This document shows positions 10,122 through 23,460 of a stretch of 64,000 bases of DNA, in pieces; the stretch's first letter is position 1; every line of letters starts with the position of its first letter. The notes under the pieces are model-generated. The model had not been told where the DNA came from. It saw only the letters and a program-made list of their open reading frames with translations, and searched no databases. Origin of the DNA: Vibrio thalassae. GTDB lineage: Bacteria; Pseudomonadota; Gammaproteobacteria; Enterobacterales; Vibrionaceae. Location: contig NZ_OANU01000003.1 of NCBI RefSeq assembly GCF_900089835.1, forward strand, positions 118,862 through 182,861. The letters run 5' to 3'. A program made the translations under genes and the position numbers.

Positions 10122-10562
10122 TCAAGGGTTTGCTTCAATCAGTCCTGATTCGATCAACTTGAGGCGAAATGCTTCAACTCTTTCACGGTTCACGTCAAAG
10201 TCGTAATAGCCAATTCTAGCTTCGGAGCGAACCAATAATTGGTCTCCTTCAATTTTTAACTCCATATCATCGACATAGCGAAAAACACTGGAGGTGTATT
10301 CAACCCGCAGATAATTGCCTTCTTTGGCCGCAACTTCGGCATTCGGAAGGGTTAGGGCGACTTGTTCTATCTGATTGATATTAGCGTTTGGCGTTAATGT
10401 GAATGGGGCAAGTGTAAACTCTTCTCGGCTATCTTGGGTTGAAACACACCGAGGGCTATCGCCACAGCGCTGCTCTGTCCGGTCCGTTGTTGTTTTATAA
10501 CCTGCGCCGCATGCGGCTAGGATCATCACTGAAGAAAGTGTAAGCCACTTGGGTAATGTCAT
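10122..10562 (-). CDS. DUF1499 lipoprotein
   Basis: The predicted 146-residue protein begins with a lipoprotein signal (TLPKWLTLSSVMILAAC, Cys at about 18), so it should be anchored in the envelope. The rest resembles DUF1499, with RCVSTQ, VEYTSSVFRYVDDMELKI and VRSEARIGYYDFDVNRERVEAFR as recognisable blocks. No biochemical role is known for this family. The ATG at 10562 was preferred to one two codons upstream because the GGGA ribosome-binding sequence is at proper distance only from the former. It follows the gltD terminator and precedes mtnN in the same direction by 85 bases. Confidence 0.8.
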   Translation of the reverse strand: MTLPKWLTLSSVMILAACGAGYKTTTDRTEQRCGDSPRCVSTQDSREEFTLAPFTLTPNANINQIEQVALTLPNAEVAAKEGNYLRVEYTSSVFRYVDDMELKIEGDQLLVRSEARIGYYDFDVNRERVEAFRLKLIESGLIEANP

Positions 10563-10574
10563 AATCATCCCTTA

Positions 10575-10599
10575 AACAAAAGCCCAGCTAGGCTGGGCT
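10575..10599 (-). terminator. Rho-independent terminator after the first gltD
   Basis: An 8-bp perfect stem (AGCCCAGC / GCTGGGCT) with a three-base loop is followed, reading leftward, by a T-rich run (TTTTGTTT). It lies about 50 bases after the gltD stop and just before the DUF1499 start. Confidence 0.85.
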
Positions 10600-10651
10600 A
10601 AGAAAACAATGGTCATTCTGATTGATGAAGATCGGAATGGCGTGTCTGGTG

Positions 10652-12082
<1,431 letters not shown>

Positions 12083-15000
12083 TTATTGTGCTTGAACGCG
12101 CAGCTCAGCGGCGCTTCGGCTTTGGTGACCAAGTAGCGTGCGTAAATCTGCCGCTTTTGGTTTCACTAGATAGAACTTCGGAATCCATTCATCAAAGTTC
12201 GCCAGAATATTCTCAGCATGCACCGAACCAGTTTCCTCGAGATGCTCGGCAATCAGTCCACGAAGATGTTCTTGGTGGATATAGAGATCGGATAATGCGA
12301 TGGCTTCGACGGACTCGGTGTTGACTCGCCCTGCAAAGTCTTCATTAGTGTCCATCACATAGGCAAATCCGCCCGTCATACCCGCACCGAAGTTGACTCC
12401 TGTTGCGCCAAGAATCGCCACAATACCGCCAGTCATATACTCACAAGCGTTATCGCCTGCACCCTCGATAACGGCAATCGTGCCTGAGTTACGGACACCA
12501 AAACGCTCTCCGGCCGTACCAGCAGCGAACAGTTTACCGCCCGTGGCACCGTATAAGCAGGTATTACCGATAATAGTGGCTTCATTACAAGTGAACGTTG
12601 TACCTACATGCGGCTTCACAACCAGCTTGCCTCCAGCCATGCCTTTGCCGACATAGTCGTTGGCATCACCGGTTAGATAAATCTCAACGCCACCTGCGTT
12701 CCAGACTCCAAGAGACTGGCCTGCAGTACCATCGAGATAAAGCTTAATAGGACGGCTTGCCATGCCTTGATTGCCATAGCGTTTGGCCACTTCCCCTGAA
12801 AGTCTTGCCCCAACAGATCGGTCGGTATTGCGGATATCAAAGTAAAAACTGCCACCCGATTTGGCTTCGACCGTCGCCTGTGTTTCTTCGGTAATTTTCT
12901 GATTTAGCAGTGCTTTATCAAACGGCTGATTCGGCTCGGTCCAGTACAAAGGCAGTGATAATGGTGAAACCGGAGCCTCTAAGATATTCGACAGGTCAAG
13001 TTTGGCTTGTTTTGCTGTCATACCTTCAAGGCTTTCCAATAGCTCAGTGCGACCGATAAGGTCAGTGAGCTTCTCTACGCCTAACTGAGCGAGTAACTCT
13101 CTCACTTCATCAGCAAGACCTGTAAAGTAGTTGACCACCATTTCAGGTAAGCCCTTAAAGTACTCTTTTCGTAAGGTCTCATCCTGAGTGGCTACACCCG
13201 TGGCACAGTTATTCAAGTGACAAATACGTAAGAACTTACAGCCCATAGCCACCATTGGTGCAGTACCAAAGCCAAAACTTTCCGCACCTAAAATAGCAGC
13301 TTTGACCACATCAAGCCCGGTTTTAAGACCGCCATCAACTTGCAGACGAATCTTGTGTCTTAAGTTGTTGGCAACAAGAGCTTGTTGAGTTTCAGCCAGA
13401 CCGAGTTCCCAAGGACAACCTGCGTATTTGACCGACGTTAGTGGACTCGCCGCCGTGCCGCCATCGTAGCCGGAAATAGTGATAAGGTCGGCGTAGGCTT
13501 TTGCAACTCCTGTTGCGATAGTGCCAACTCCCGGCTCAGACACCAGCTTCACCGACACGAGCGCATTTGGGTTGACTTGTTTAAGGTCGAAAATCAGCTG
13601 TGCTAAATCCTCAATAGAATAGATATCGTGGTGAGGAGGTGGGGAAATCAAGGTAACACCTTGTACTGAATGGCGCAGTTTGGCAATTTCCGCTGTCACT
13701 TTATGGCCAGGAAGCTGTCCGCCTTCACCGGGTTTAGCGCCTTGAGCCACTTTGATTTGCAACACATCGGCATTGGTCAAATAGTGCGGCGTGACACCAA
13801 AACGTCCAGAGGCAATTTGTTTAATGCGAGAGTTACGATTAGTGCCAAATCGACGCGGATCTTCACCACCTTCACCTGAATTAGAATATCCGCCAAGCTT
13901 ATTCATCGCCATAGCCAGTGCTTCATGAGCTTCTGGACTTAAAGCACCAATGGACATTGCAGCAGAGTCGAAACGTTTATACAGCTCTGAATTCGGCTCG
14001 ACTTTGTCTAGTGCCAGTGGTGAGTCTGACTTTTTCAGTGCCATCATATCGCGCAGCATAGACACAGGACGTTCATTTACTTGTTTGGCAAACGTCTGAT
14101 AATCAGATGATTCACCACTTTTCACTGCTTTTTGCAGCGTACCAACAACATCAGGGTTGTAGGCGTGGTATTCGCCGTCATGAACATATTTTAGTAGTCC
14201 ACCGTGCTCGACAGGCTTGCGTTTTGCCCATGCTTTTCTCGATAGGTTAAACAGGTCTTGTTGGAAATCTTCGAAGTTTGCACCTTGAATACGAGTAGTC
14301 ACTCCCTTGAAGCAAAGATCGACGATGTCGGTGTGCAGACCAACGGCTTCGAACAGCTGAGAGCAGCGATAGGAGGCAACAGTGGAAATGCCCATTTTGG
14401 ACATAATTTTATACAGACCTTTATTGATACCGTATTGATAGTTTTGCATCACGTCTCGGTAGCACTTATCAATAGCACAATCATCGATCAGTTTACCAAG
14501 TGCTTCATAGGCCAAATAAGGGTAGATAGCCGTAGCGCCGAAACCAAGCAATACAGCAAATTGGTGAGGGTCTCGGGCCGTTGCAGTTTCAACGATAATA
14601 TTGGCGTCACAACGTAAGTTGGCTTCGATTAAACGAGTTTGCACCGCGCCGACGGCCATTGCTGCCGGAATAGGTAGTTTTCCTTTGACTAGAGCTCGAT
14701 CTGAAAGAACCAATAAAACGGTTCCTTGCTTGATGACGCTCTCGGCACTATCGCAAAGGTCAAGCAGAGCTTGCTTGAGATCTTTCTCATTCGGATCGTA
14801 ATTAATGTCCAAAATAGTATTGCGATAGTGTTTATCACTCAGCTCTAGCAGTTGCTGCATATCAGAGTAAAGTAGTACTGGAGAGTCGAACGTGACTCGA
14901 TAGGCGTGACCATCGGTCTCACAAAATACATTCATCTCTTGACCAACACTGGTCGCCAATGACATCACATGCTTTTCGCGCAGTGGATCAATCGGTGGGT

Positions 15001-16546
15001 TGGTGACCTGAGCAAATTTCTGACGGAAATAGTCGGTGACTAAACGCTCTTTAGAAGAGAGGACTGCCATTGGGGTATCATCACCCATAGAGCCGACGGC
15101 CTCTTGGCCCATATCACCTAAAACGCGTAAGACCTGATCCGTCTCTTCGTTCGTCATAGCGAACTGCTTCTGATAGGTTTTTAACAGGGGTTCATCAAAA
15201 CTGCGAGCGCCAACTTGATCGTCAGGAAGCGCACTAAATGGAGTCAGTTTGTGGACATTATTTTCCATCCACTCGCGGTAAGGATGACGGCTCTTTAGAT
15301 CATTATCTATGTCTTGTGAGTGCCACAGTTCCCCTTGTTGAGTATCGACCACCAACAACTCACCTGGACCAACACGACCTTTCTTGGCGACTTCATCAGG
15401 GGCGTAGTCCCAGATACCGACCTCAGAGGCTAAAGTAATCAAATGGTCTTTGGTAATGACATATCGAGCTGGACGAAGGCCGTTTCTATCAAGGTTACAC
15501 GCGGCATAACGACCATCGGATAGTACGATGCCTGCTGGTCCATCCCAAGGTTCCATATGTTTAGAGTTGAAGTCATAGAAGGCACGTAAATCGGGATCCA
15601 TATCTGGATGATTTTGCCATGCTGGTGGCACAAGCATACGCATAGCGCGGAAGATATCCATGCCTCCAGAAAGGAATAGATCCAGCATGTTATCTAAGCT
15701 GGATGAATCTGAGCCAGTCTCGTTAACGAATGGCGCTGCGGATTGCAAATCAGGTAGCAGTGGTGACGCGAACTTATAGGCACGTGCTTTTGCCCATTGT
15801 CTGTTCCCCTCGATAGTATTGATCTCACCATTATGCGCTAAATATCGGAATGGCTGTGCCAATGGCCAGCGAGGTTGAGTATTGGTCGAGAAACGTTGGT
15901 GGAACAGGCAGATCGAGGATTCCATGCGAAGATCGGCAAGATCAAGGTAGAAGCGCGGCAGATCCGCAGGCATACATAGCCCTTTGTAGACGATCACTTG
16001 CGTCGACAGACTACAAATGTAGAAATCTTCATCATCAAGGATGCGCTTTTCAATGCGGCGTTTAGCGATGTACAAGCGTCGTTCAACATCTTGTTCACGC
16101 CAACCTGCGGGAGCAGAAATAAACACCTGAACGATACTCGGTACTGAGCTTAATGCGATTGGACCAAGTACTTCATTATTGGTAGGAACATCTCGCCAAC
16201 CGGAAATGGTTAACGTTTCCTGTGACAGTTCTTGATTGATGATATCTTTCGCAGACTGCGCCTTGACTGGGTCTTTGGAAAGAAACAGCATGCCTACAGC
16301 GTATTGTTTACCTAGGTTCCAACCATTTTCTTCTGCGATAAGTTTAAAGTAAGAATCCGGTTTTTGAAGTAGTAGGCCACAACCGTCGCCTGTTTTTCCA
16401 TCTGAGTTGATACCGCCACGGTGAGTCATGCGGTCTAATGCCGAGATTGCGGTGCGAACCAGTTTGTGGCTGGGCTGACCTTGCATATGTGCAATAAGAC
16501 CAAATCCACAGTTGTCTTTAACAAGACTAGGATCGTAAAGAGCCAT
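12083..16546 (-). CDS. gltB: Glutamate synthase large subunit, E. coli-type
   Basis: GltB makes two glutamates from glutamine and 2-oxoglutarate. The 1487-residue protein is co-linear with E. coli GltB (1486). It starts with a short propeptide ending just before the catalytic Cys13 ([10 protein letters not shown]) of the class II glutaminase domain. The FMN-binding synthase domain follows ([43 protein letters not shown]), then the 3Fe-4S cysteines ([15 protein letters not shown]) and the C-terminal GXGXG beta-helix ([17 protein letters not shown]), ending in [12 protein letters not shown] like the E. coli protein. One oddity is GGTAASP where family members usually have GGTGASP. gltD follows by 18 bases. 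Repeated TTTCAGAAATT elements lie upstream. Confidence 0.97.
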   Translation of the reverse strand: MALYDPSLVKDNCGFGLIAHMQGQPSHKLVRTAISALDRMTHRGGINSDGKTGDGCGLLLQKPDSYFKLIAEENGWNLGKQYAVGMLFLSKDPVKAQSAKDIINQELSQETLTISGWRDVPTNNEVLGPIALSSVPSIVQVFISAPAGWREQDVERRLYIAKRRIEKRILDDEDFYICSLSTQVIVYKGLCMPADLPRFYLDLADLRMESSICLFHQRFSTNTQPRWPLAQPFRYLAHNGEINTIEGNRQWAKARAYKFASPLLPDLQSAAPFVNETGSDSSSLDNMLDLFLSGGMDIFRAMRMLVPPAWQNHPDMDPDLRAFYDFNSKHMEPWDGPAGIVLSDGRYAACNLDRNGLRPARYVITKDHLITLASEVGIWDYAPDEVAKKGRVGPGELLVVDTQQGELWHSQDIDNDLKSRHPYREWMENNVHKLTPFSALPDDQVGARSFDEPLLKTYQKQFAMTNEETDQVLRVLGDMGQEAVGSMGDDTPMAVLSSKERLVTDYFRQKFAQVTNPPIDPLREKHVMSLATSVGQEMNVFCETDGHAYRVTFDSPVLLYSDMQQLLELSDKHYRNTILDINYDPNEKDLKQALLDLCDSAESVIKQGTVLLVLSDRALVKGKLPIPAAMAVGAVQTRLIEANLRCDANIIVETATARDPHQFAVLLGFGATAIYPYLAYEALGKLIDDCAIDKCYRDVMQNYQYGINKGLYKIMSKMGISTVASYRCSQLFEAVGLHTDIVDLCFKGVTTRIQGANFEDFQQDLFNLSRKAWAKRKPVEHGGLLKYVHDGEYHAYNPDVVGTLQKAVKSGESSDYQTFAKQVNERPVSMLRDMMALKKSDSPLALDKVEPNSELYKRFDSAAMSIGALSPEAHEALAMAMNKLGGYSNSGEGGEDPRRFGTNRNSRIKQIASGRFGVTPHYLTNADVLQIKVAQGAKPGEGGQLPGHKVTAEIAKLRHSVQGVTLISPPPHHDIYSIEDLAQLIFDLKQVNPNALVSVKLVSEPGVGTIATGVAKAYADLITISGYDGGTAASPLTSVKYAGCPWELGLAETQQALVANNLRHKIRLQVDGGLKTGLDVVKAAILGAESFGFGTAPMVAMGCKFLRICHLNNCATGVATQDETLRKEYFKGLPEMVVNYFTGLADEVRELLAQLGVEKLTDLIGRTELLESLEGMTAKQAKLDLSNILEAPVSPLSLPLYWTEPNQPFDKALLNQKITEETQATVEAKSGGSFYFDIRNTDRSVGARLSGEVAKRYGNQGMASRPIKLYLDGTAGQSLGVWNAGGVEIYLTGDANDYVGKGMAGGKLVVKPHVGTTFTCNEATIIGNTCLYGATGGKLFAAGTAGERFGVRNSGTIAVIEGAGDNACEYMTGGIVAILGATGVNFGAGMTGGFAYVMDTNEDFAGRVNTESVEAIALSDLYIHQEHLRGLIAEHLEETGSVHAENILANFDEWIPKFYLVKPKAADLRTLLGHQSRSAAELRVQAQ

Positions 16547-16837
16547 TGCCTTTCTCCCTTTGAGCTTGCTGTCATCCTGACAGTAAATTAATGCTTTTTA
16601 ATGACTTTTTGTTGTTATTTAGGTCAAATTTTCAGAAATTAAATGCTTAACAAATTGTATCTATTTTATTTTCACCAACTTCACAACGTATAGCTTATGG
16701 CGATAAAGGTCAAGTTTTCAGAAATTTGTTGTGTATGTTTCAGAAATTCAAACGATTTCTCTAAGCAATTCACCGGCAAATTGCTTGGAAAGAGTGAGGT
16801 GGTTAACAGTTTGTACAGTAGAATGTCGACTGAGGAC
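16547..16837. other. Upstream region of the first gltB operon
   Basis: This AT-rich spacer separates the two glutamate synthase operons. It should hold the promoter of the leftward gltBD pair. I see no convincing gene in it. Its notable content is three copies of TTTCAGAAATT, two of them inside a 20-bp near-perfect direct repeat, given as a separate entry. Ribosome-binding sequence GGGAGAAAGG precedes the gltB start. Confidence 0.6.
16621..16748. repeat. Three TTTCAGAAATT repeats upstream of gltB
   Basis: The 20-mers at 16621-16640 and 16707-16726 differ at a single base (AGGTCAA[A/G]TTTTCAGAAATT). An extra core copy TTTCAGAAATT occurs at 16738-16748. The core contains the palindrome TTTCAGAAA. 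The last two copies are 22 bp apart, about two helical turns. They lie 75-200 bases upstream of the gltB start, a fitting place for regulator sites; the binding protein is not known to me. Confidence 0.55.
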
Positions 16838-16864
16838 AAAAAAAGGCCAGCAAAACTGCTGGCC
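16838..16864 (-). terminator. Rho-independent terminator after the second gltD
   Basis: An 8-bp stem (GGCCAGCA / TGCTGGCC) with loop AAAC is followed in the leftward direction by seven T. It lies about 55 bases beyond the stop of the gltD at 16919 and separates the two gltBD operons. Confidence 0.9.
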
Positions 16865-16918
16865 AAATTAGGAAGGAATACTGTTAGTTACTTATTAGTG
16901 TAACCAGACAGACAACCT

Positions 16919-18388
16919 TTAGGCTGAAAGCATTAATGAATCGGCTTTCGCTTCAAGGTTGGTGTTGCCCATTAGGTACTCATCGATGGCACGTGCACAC
17001 TCACGTCCTTCGTTGATGCATCGTACAACCAGAGACTGACCAGTACGCATATCACCTGCGGCAAAAACACCTTGTTGGTTGGTTTGGAAACCTTGTGACG
17101 CGACGTTTCCTCGCTCATCCAGTTTGATATCAAGTTGTGCTAAAACGCCCGTTGGCTCAGGGTGTAAGAACCCCATTGCTAAGAAGGCCATATCACATGG
17201 AATCACGCGCTCAGAGTTTGCCACTTCCTCAAAACTAGGGCGTTCACCCGGCGCTGCGTCTTTCCAGACGATGTCAGCAATACGAAGGCCTGTTACCTGA
17301 CCTTCATCGTTACCGATAAATTCTTTGGTCAGGATATTCCAATGACGATCACAACCTTCTTCATGAGAAGTGGTGGTTTTCATGATCATTGGATATTGCG
17401 GCCAAGGCATGTTCGCTGGACGTTTTTCTGGTGGAATCGGCATGATTTCGACCTGAGTAACACTGGCTGCTTTATGACGGTTTGATGTGCCCACGCAGTC
17501 AGAGCCTGTATCACCACCACCAATAACTACAACGTGCTTATCTTTAGCATGGATCTCTTCGCCTTTTAGATCCATATCGTTTGCACGGCGGTTGTTCTGA
17601 GCAAGGAACTCCATAGCGAAATGCACGCCTTGTAGCTCACGCCCTGGAACAGGTAAATCACGAGGAACGGTAGAGCCACCCGTTAGCAACACCACATCAA
17701 ACTCTTGACGCAGCTGCTGCGCATTAACATCTACGCCCACATGTTGATTTACTTTAAATTCAACGCCTGCTTCCGCCATCAGATTGATCTTACGGTCAAT
17801 GATGTCCATACCCAATTTGAAATCTGGAATGCCAAAGCGAAGTAGACCCCCCACTTTTTCATCGCGTTCAAAGACGGTAACAGAGTGGCCGGCACTATTG
17901 AGCTGCTCTGCCGCAGAGAGGCCAGCAGGGCCAGAGCCGATGATAGCGACCGTTTTTCCCGTACGAGAACGCGGTGTTTTCGGTTTGGCATACCCTTCAC
18001 GGTATGCCGTTTCTACGATAGTTTTCTCAATGTTACAGATAGTAATTGGGTCTTGATTGATACCAAGTACACAAGCACTCTCACATGGAGATGGGCAGAC
18101 ACGTCCAGTAAATTCTGGAAAGTTATTGGTAGAGCTTAGAATGTTCCAAGCTTCTTCCCAACTATCACGATATACCGCGTCGTTGAACTCAGGGATGATG
18201 TTGCCAATAGGGCAACCGCTGTGACAGAAAGGTACGCCACAATCCATACAACGAGAAGCTTGCGTGTTGATCTTGTTCCCAAACTCTTCGTTAAGTACGA
18301 ACTCTTTATTGTTTTCAATACGAACGGCTGGATCGAGCTTCTTTGGAAGCTCGCGACCATGTTCTAAAAATCCAGTAGGCTTACCCAT
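16919..18388 (-). CDS. gltD: Glutamate synthase small subunit, second type
   Basis: This 489-residue protein is a second GltD-like flavoprotein. It has the N-terminal Fe-S Cys clusters (CMDCGVPFCHSGCPIGNIIPEFND and CGRVCPSPCESACVLG), an FAD motif (VAIIGSGPAGLSAAEQL), an NADPH motif (VVVIGGGDTGSDCVGTS) and the closing FAD segment (VFAAGDMRTGQSLVVRCI). It is clearly diverged from the GltD at 10652, with different spacers and a longer NADPH domain, and resembles the type found in pseudomonads and many other bacteria. Its ATG overlaps the gltB stop by one base (TAATG), so the subunits are translationally coupled. Confidence 0.95.
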   Translation of the reverse strand: MGKPTGFLEHGRELPKKLDPAVRIENNKEFVLNEEFGNKINTQASRCMDCGVPFCHSGCPIGNIIPEFNDAVYRDSWEEAWNILSSTNNFPEFTGRVCPSPCESACVLGINQDPITICNIEKTIVETAYREGYAKPKTPRSRTGKTVAIIGSGPAGLSAAEQLNSAGHSVTVFERDEKVGGLLRFGIPDFKLGMDIIDRKINLMAEAGVEFKVNQHVGVDVNAQQLRQEFDVVLLTGGSTVPRDLPVPGRELQGVHFAMEFLAQNNRRANDMDLKGEEIHAKDKHVVVIGGGDTGSDCVGTSNRHKAASVTQVEIMPIPPEKRPANMPWPQYPMIMKTTTSHEEGCDRHWNILTKEFIGNDEGQVTGLRIADIVWKDAAPGERPSFEEVANSERVIPCDMAFLAMGFLHPEPTGVLAQLDIKLDERGNVASQGFQTNQQGVFAAGDMRTGQSLVVRCINEGRECARAIDEYLMGNTNLEAKADSLMLSA

Positions 18389-21300
18389 TATACTGCCTCC
18401 ACTTCTTCCGTTTGAGCTTGCTCAGCTTCTGCTTTGCGTTTTTGAAGCACTGCTTTGTAGTCACGCGGCATCACTTTTGCCAATGAGGCAAGGCTTGCTT
18501 CAAAATTGTCTAAAAACGACTGAGCAACTTCACTTCCTGTGAACTCCACATGCTTCGTCAGCATATCTTTCAGTAGTTCGCGATCTTCTTGTTCGATTGG
18601 ATCGAGATCGACCAATTCTGGATTTAATTTGGTTTCAAAGTCACCAGCAGTATCCCAAACATACGCGACACCACCGCTCATACCAGCGGCAAAGTTACGG
18701 CCTGTTGAACCCAGGATAATGGTGACACCACCTGTCATGTATTCACAGCCGTGGTCACCAACCCCTTCAACAACCACTTTAGCGCCGGAGTTACGTACAC
18801 AGAAACGTTCACCAGCCATACCTCGAATGAAGGATTCACCGGACGTAGCGCCGTAGAAACATACGTTACCTACGACAATGTTATCTTCAGCAATGATGGT
18901 AGACCTTGCATCAGGGTAGAGTACCAAAGTACCGCCTGATAGACCTTTACCCCAGTAATCGTTCGCATCGCCTTCCACTTCAAACTTCACGCCTTTCGCT
19001 AGGAATGCTCCGAATGATTGACCTGCGCTGCCAGTGAATTTCACATTCATTGGCTTTGGTAGACCTTGGTCTTTATAGACTTTAGAAATCTCATTCGACA
19101 GCATGGTACCCGCAGAACGGTCAGTGTTGATGATAGGGAATTCCGCATTCACGGCTTCGCCTTTTTCAAGCGCAGGAATAGCGGCTTGAATCAACTTACG
19201 ATCCAGAACGTCTTCAAGGTTGTGGTTTTGGGTGGTCTGGTTATATACGCCATCTTCTTCACGAGCCTGTTCAATGTGCAGAACAGGAGAAAGATCTAGA
19301 TTCTTATATTTCCAGTGACCAATATCTTCACGAACTTTGAGTTTGTGAGATTGACCTACCATCTCATCGATAGTGCGGAAGCCAAGCTCTGCCATCATTT
19401 CACGCAAACCTTCGGCCATGTATTGGAAGAAGGTAACGACATCTTCTACTCGGCCATCGAAGCGCTCACGTAGTGTTTTGTTTTGCGTTGCGATACCGAC
19501 AGGGCAGGTGTTCTTATGACACTTACGCATCATGATACAACCTTCGACCACAAGCGCAGCCGTTGCGACACCCCACTCTTCAGCACCAAGTAGAGTGGCG
19601 ACTGCTAGGTCACGTGGCGTTTTCATCTGACCATCGGATTGAACCACGATACGGTTACGTAGACCGTTCTTTAGAAGCGTTTGGTGTGTTTCTGCCAAAC
19701 CAAGCTCCCAAGGAAGACCTGTGTGGCGAATGGAAGACATTGGTGATGCACCAGTACCACCATCGAAGCCGGCGATTAGTACAACGTCAGCTTTCGCTTT
19801 TGCTACACCTGAGGCGATAGTACCTACACCCGCTTCTGACACTAGCTTCACGTTAACGCGACCAGCGCGGTTCGCGTTTTTCAAGTCGTAGATCAGCTGT
19901 GCCAAATCTTCGATTGAGTAGATATCGTGGTGTGGTGGCGGTGAAATCAGGCCAACGCCTGGCGTCGAGTGACGAGTTGCACCGATCCAATCATCCACTT
20001 TATCACCAGGAAGCTGACCACCTTCACCTGGTTTCGCACCTTGAGCCATTTTGATTTGCAGCTCATCAGCGTTAGTTAAGTAGTAAGACGTGACACCGAA
20101 ACGACCTGATGCAACCTGCTTAATTGCTGAGCGTTCCCAGTCACCGTTTTCTTTACGCTCGAAACGAGTTGGGTCTTCACCGCCTTCGCCGGAGTTAGAC
20201 TTAGCACCGATACGGTTCATGGCTACAGCAAGTGTTGAGTGAGCCTCGTAAGAGATAGAACCGAATGACATCGCACCTGTAGCAAAGCGCTTCAGAATCT
20301 TTTCGATTGGTTCTACCTCTTCCAGCGGGATTGAGCCTGCTGGGTTTTTAACGAAGTCTAATTGGCTACGCAGAGTCGCAGCGTTATCGCCTTGGTCATC
20401 GACGGCTTTCGCATACTTCTTAAACTGAGCGTAATCTTTGTTGCGAGTCGACTCTTGCAGTAGGGAAATAGTTTCTGGGTTAAACAGGTGTTTTTCACCA
20501 TGTTGTTTCCATTGATATACGCCACCCACATCAAGAACCTGAACTGGAATTTCACGTGTTGGGAACCCAATGCGGTGACGAACTAAGACTTCTTTGGCGA
20601 TATCATCGATGGTGAGACCTTGAATACGTGAAACCGTACCCGTGAAATATTTCTCAACCACAGATTTACTGATACCTAGCGCTTCGAAAATCTGTGCGCC
20701 GTGGTAAGACTGAAGTGTCGAGATACCCATCTTCGAGAAAATCTTCAGAAGACCGCCGTTGATAGACTTGCGGTAGTTCTCGAACAGCTCAGAGATGCTA
20801 GTTTCTGGATCCAGTTTTTTAGTGCGCTGTAGCTCTACCATCGTTTCGATAATGAGGTATGGGTTAACTGCGTTTGCACCATAGCCCACTAGCGTTGCAA
20901 AGTGGTGTGTTTCACGTGCATCGCCAGTTTCTACAACGATGTCACACTTAGCGCGTAAACCTTTACGGATGAGGTGGTGGTGAACCGCGCCTACCGCCAA
21001 CATTGCTGGGATTGCTGCGTGGTTAGAGTTGATCGCACGGTCAGTTAACAGGATGATTGAATAACCATCGATAACCGCGTCTTCAGCGTATTGGCAAATA
21101 CGCTTTAGGGCGCGTTCTAGCTTGCCTTCGTCTTCACTCGCTTGGAAAACGATATCCAGAGTTTTTGCTTGCAGGTGCTCATTATCGATAGCGCGCAGCT
21201 TTTCAAGTTCTGAGTTCGATAAAACAGGAGACTCGAGTTCTACTTTTTGGCAGTGCTCCGGAGATTCAGACAGTAGGTTCTGATCCTTACCTAGGTAAGT

Positions 21301-22935
21301 GTTCAGAGACATGACCATACGCTCACGAATCGGGTCGATTGGCGGGTTAGTCACCTGAGCAAATAGCTGTTTAAAGTAGTTGGATAGATGTTGTGACTGG
21401 TGAGACAGGATTGCCAATGGCCAGTCGGCACCCATTGCAGAGAGTGGCTCTTTGCCATCTTTTGCCATAGGGACAATGATTTCGTTCACTTCTTCTGAAC
21501 TGACGCCAAACGCTTGTTGCTTGTGCAGTAGCTTTTCAGGTGAAGGTTGGCTGAATTCGTTGCTCGCATCTGGAAGCTTTTTAAGGCTTAGCAGGTTCTC
21601 TTCCACCCATTTCTGGTATGGCTGAGCACTGGCAATACCGTCTTTCACTTCCTCATCAGAGATGATGCGACCTTGTTCTAGGTCGGCAACAAAGATACGA
21701 CCCGGTTGTAGGCGACCGCGAAACTCAACGTTTTCCGGTTTAATATCTACCACACCAGATTCTGATGCCATAACTAAGAAGTTATCCTTAGTAACGGTAT
21801 AGCGTGAAGGACGTAGGCCATTGCGGTCAAGAGTTGCCCCTACCTGAACCCCGTCGGTAAAGCACACAGATGCTGGACCATCCCACGGTTCCATGACGTT
21901 GGCGTGATACTGGTAAAACGCACGACGTGTTGGGTCCATGTTTTTGTTTTCTTGCCATGCTTCAGGGATCATCATCATCAACGCATGAGGCAGGCTACGA
22001 CCAGAAAGAACTAGGAGCTCAAGTGCCATATCGAAGTTTGATGAATCCGAGCTACCTTCTTGACAGATAGGGAGCAGCATGTCGATTTCTGCTTGTGTGA
22101 ACAAGTCAGACTCGATGATCGCTTCACGAGCCTTCATCCAGTTCAAGTTACCACGAACTGTGTTGATTTCACCGTTGTGGGCAATGTAACGGAAAGGCTG
22201 CGCTAGGCGCCATTTCGGGAAAGTATTGGTAGAGAATCGAGAGTGAACCAGAGCAAGTGCTGTCACCATCGTTGGGTTTTGTAAATCGAGGAAGTATTGT
22301 GGAACTTGTTCGGTGGTGAGCTGACCTTTATAGACAAGCGTCTTATAGGACATTGAGTTGATGTAGAAGTCATCTCCAATGTTAGAAACGCTTTCTAGGC
22401 AAACTCGGACCGTGTAGTTACGTAGTACATAGAGTTTACGTTCCAGCTCTTCAGGCGTACAACCTGGACCACCAGAAACAAAGACATGCTCAAATTGGGG
22501 TTCTGTGCTAAGTGGGTCGGCACCGATCATTGAGTTGTCTGTTGGTAATACACGATAGCCAATGACTTCTAATTCTAGTCGCTTCGCATTGCGCTCTAGA
22601 ATGTCACGGCATTGTGCACGTTTGTGCTCATCTTTAGGGAAAAGAACTACACCGACACCGTACTTTTCAAAAGAAGGAAGCTTAATTCCAAGCTTAACCG
22701 CTTCTTCTAAAAGAAATTCATGGGGTTTTTGAAGTAGGATACCTGCGCCATCGCCACTGCATGGATCGCAACCTTGGCCACCTCGGTGTTCCATACGTGC
22801 TAGCATATCCAGGGCTTGGGTCACTACTTCGTGTGATTTACGGTTTTTTAGGTGAGCAACAAAACCGATACCACAAGCGTCATGCTCCAATTCTGGAGTA
22901 TACAGACCTTGTGTATTCTGCTCTCTATCTACCAT
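18388..22935 (-). CDS. gltB: Glutamate synthase large subunit, second type
   Basis: This is a complete second large subunit of 1515 residues. The start at 22935 ([25 protein letters not shown]) follows a strong GGAAGGAAG and places the catalytic Cys after a propeptide of about 20 residues. The class II glutaminase domain, the FMN synthase domain ([54 protein letters not shown]), the Fe-S cysteines ([16 protein letters not shown]) and the GXGXG beta-helix are all intact. It differs throughout from the GltB at 12083 and is not a recent copy. The upstream frame stays open for 73 more codons to 23154; see the leader entry. Confidence 0.96.
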   Translation of the reverse strand: MVDREQNTQGLYTPELEHDACGIGFVAHLKNRKSHEVVTQALDMLARMEHRGGQGCDPCSGDGAGILLQKPHEFLLEEAVKLGIKLPSFEKYGVGVVLFPKDEHKRAQCRDILERNAKRLELEVIGYRVLPTDNSMIGADPLSTEPQFEHVFVSGGPGCTPEELERKLYVLRNYTVRVCLESVSNIGDDFYINSMSYKTLVYKGQLTTEQVPQYFLDLQNPTMVTALALVHSRFSTNTFPKWRLAQPFRYIAHNGEINTVRGNLNWMKAREAIIESDLFTQAEIDMLLPICQEGSSDSSNFDMALELLVLSGRSLPHALMMMIPEAWQENKNMDPTRRAFYQYHANVMEPWDGPASVCFTDGVQVGATLDRNGLRPSRYTVTKDNFLVMASESGVVDIKPENVEFRGRLQPGRIFVADLEQGRIISDEEVKDGIASAQPYQKWVEENLLSLKKLPDASNEFSQPSPEKLLHKQQAFGVSSEEVNEIIVPMAKDGKEPLSAMGADWPLAILSHQSQHLSNYFKQLFAQVTNPPIDPIRERMVMSLNTYLGKDQNLLSESPEHCQKVELESPVLSNSELEKLRAIDNEHLQAKTLDIVFQASEDEGKLERALKRICQYAEDAVIDGYSIILLTDRAINSNHAAIPAMLAVGAVHHHLIRKGLRAKCDIVVETGDARETHHFATLVGYGANAVNPYLIIETMVELQRTKKLDPETSISELFENYRKSINGGLLKIFSKMGISTLQSYHGAQIFEALGISKSVVEKYFTGTVSRIQGLTIDDIAKEVLVRHRIGFPTREIPVQVLDVGGVYQWKQHGEKHLFNPETISLLQESTRNKDYAQFKKYAKAVDDQGDNAATLRSQLDFVKNPAGSIPLEEVEPIEKILKRFATGAMSFGSISYEAHSTLAVAMNRIGAKSNSGEGGEDPTRFERKENGDWERSAIKQVASGRFGVTSYYLTNADELQIKMAQGAKPGEGGQLPGDKVDDWIGATRHSTPGVGLISPPPHHDIYSIEDLAQLIYDLKNANRAGRVNVKLVSEAGVGTIASGVAKAKADVVLIAGFDGGTGASPMSSIRHTGLPWELGLAETHQTLLKNGLRNRIVVQSDGQMKTPRDLAVATLLGAEEWGVATAALVVEGCIMMRKCHKNTCPVGIATQNKTLRERFDGRVEDVVTFFQYMAEGLREMMAELGFRTIDEMVGQSHKLKVREDIGHWKYKNLDLSPVLHIEQAREEDGVYNQTTQNHNLEDVLDRKLIQAAIPALEKGEAVNAEFPIINTDRSAGTMLSNEISKVYKDQGLPKPMNVKFTGSAGQSFGAFLAKGVKFEVEGDANDYWGKGLSGGTLVLYPDARSTIIAEDNIVVGNVCFYGATSGESFIRGMAGERFCVRNSGAKVVVEGVGDHGCEYMTGGVTIILGSTGRNFAAGMSGGVAYVWDTAGDFETKLNPELVDLDPIEQEDRELLKDMLTKHVEFTGSEVAQSFLDNFEASLASLAKVMPRDYKAVLQKRKAEAEQAQTEEVEAV

Positions 22936-23460
22936 AGATACTTCCTTCCAGTTTAATCCAGGCACAACTTGAGTGTGTGTTTGTGCCTTGTCCTTTGTAA
23001 TTTTGATTCTTGACTGCCAGAGGGGGCAGCTTTCGAGTCCATTCTGCATCTCGCAGGAAAAGTATTGCGAGAAAAACATTCCGTGGTGATATTCAATGTC
23101 ATCTTTCCACAATCCAGTGGAATATGTTGGTGGGAGTAGAATATCAACCTTCAATCTACTAATTTGTACTGTAATAAAAACGGCAAAAATAGCAGAATTG
23201 TGTAAGTATCCTACAATTTTGCGCTAGGTAATTCCAACGAAAGTTACGTCTGTCCCGCATTTTTTTATCTCTTTTTGAATATAAATAATAACATTTGTGC
23301 AGCATGTGCCGTTTTTCGTTGTTTTTATGAATATTTATTGATTTCGGTTAAAGGTGTTTGTCTCTCCAGTTGCTACGATGCATGGTTTTATTTTGCAGGG
23401 ATGTAATTTAGTTTCATGAGTTAGAGTGAGATTCATTCTTATTAATAGGTTTTTTCGAGC
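22936..23460. other. Divergent intergenic region between second gltB and yhcC
   Basis: This spacer must hold the leftward gltBD promoter and the rightward yhcC promoter. Nearest gltB (22936-23154) the gltB frame is open without stops, and two inverted repeats are present: AGGCACAA / TTGTGCCT at 22960-22988 and CTGCC / GGCAG near 23013-23030. Further up are an AATTGT / ACAATT inverted repeat at 23196-23218 and an AT-rich stretch. I see no RNA gene I can name. Confidence 0.5.
22960..22988 (-). promoter_or_regulatory. Inverted repeat in the leader of the second gltB
   Basis: A perfect 8-bp inverted repeat (AGGCACAA / TTGTGCCT, 13-base loop) ends about 10 bases before the ribosome-binding sequence of gltB. 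In RNA it would form a hairpin directly next to the start site, so it could affect translation or be an operator. No known element is recognised. Confidence 0.4.

Noticed and set aside
22936..23154. Extension of the second gltB to an upstream ATG at 23154, giving 1588 residues.
   Set aside because: The added 73 residues have no family match, and a strong GGAAGGAAG precedes the ATG at 22935, which puts the catalytic Cys at the usual distance.
23272..23345. Two ARG-box-like sequences (TTGAATATAAATAATA and TGAATATTTATTGA) before yhcC.
   Set aside because: They are 55 bp apart rather than in the usual close tandem, match the consensus on one half only and lie in AT-rich DNA.
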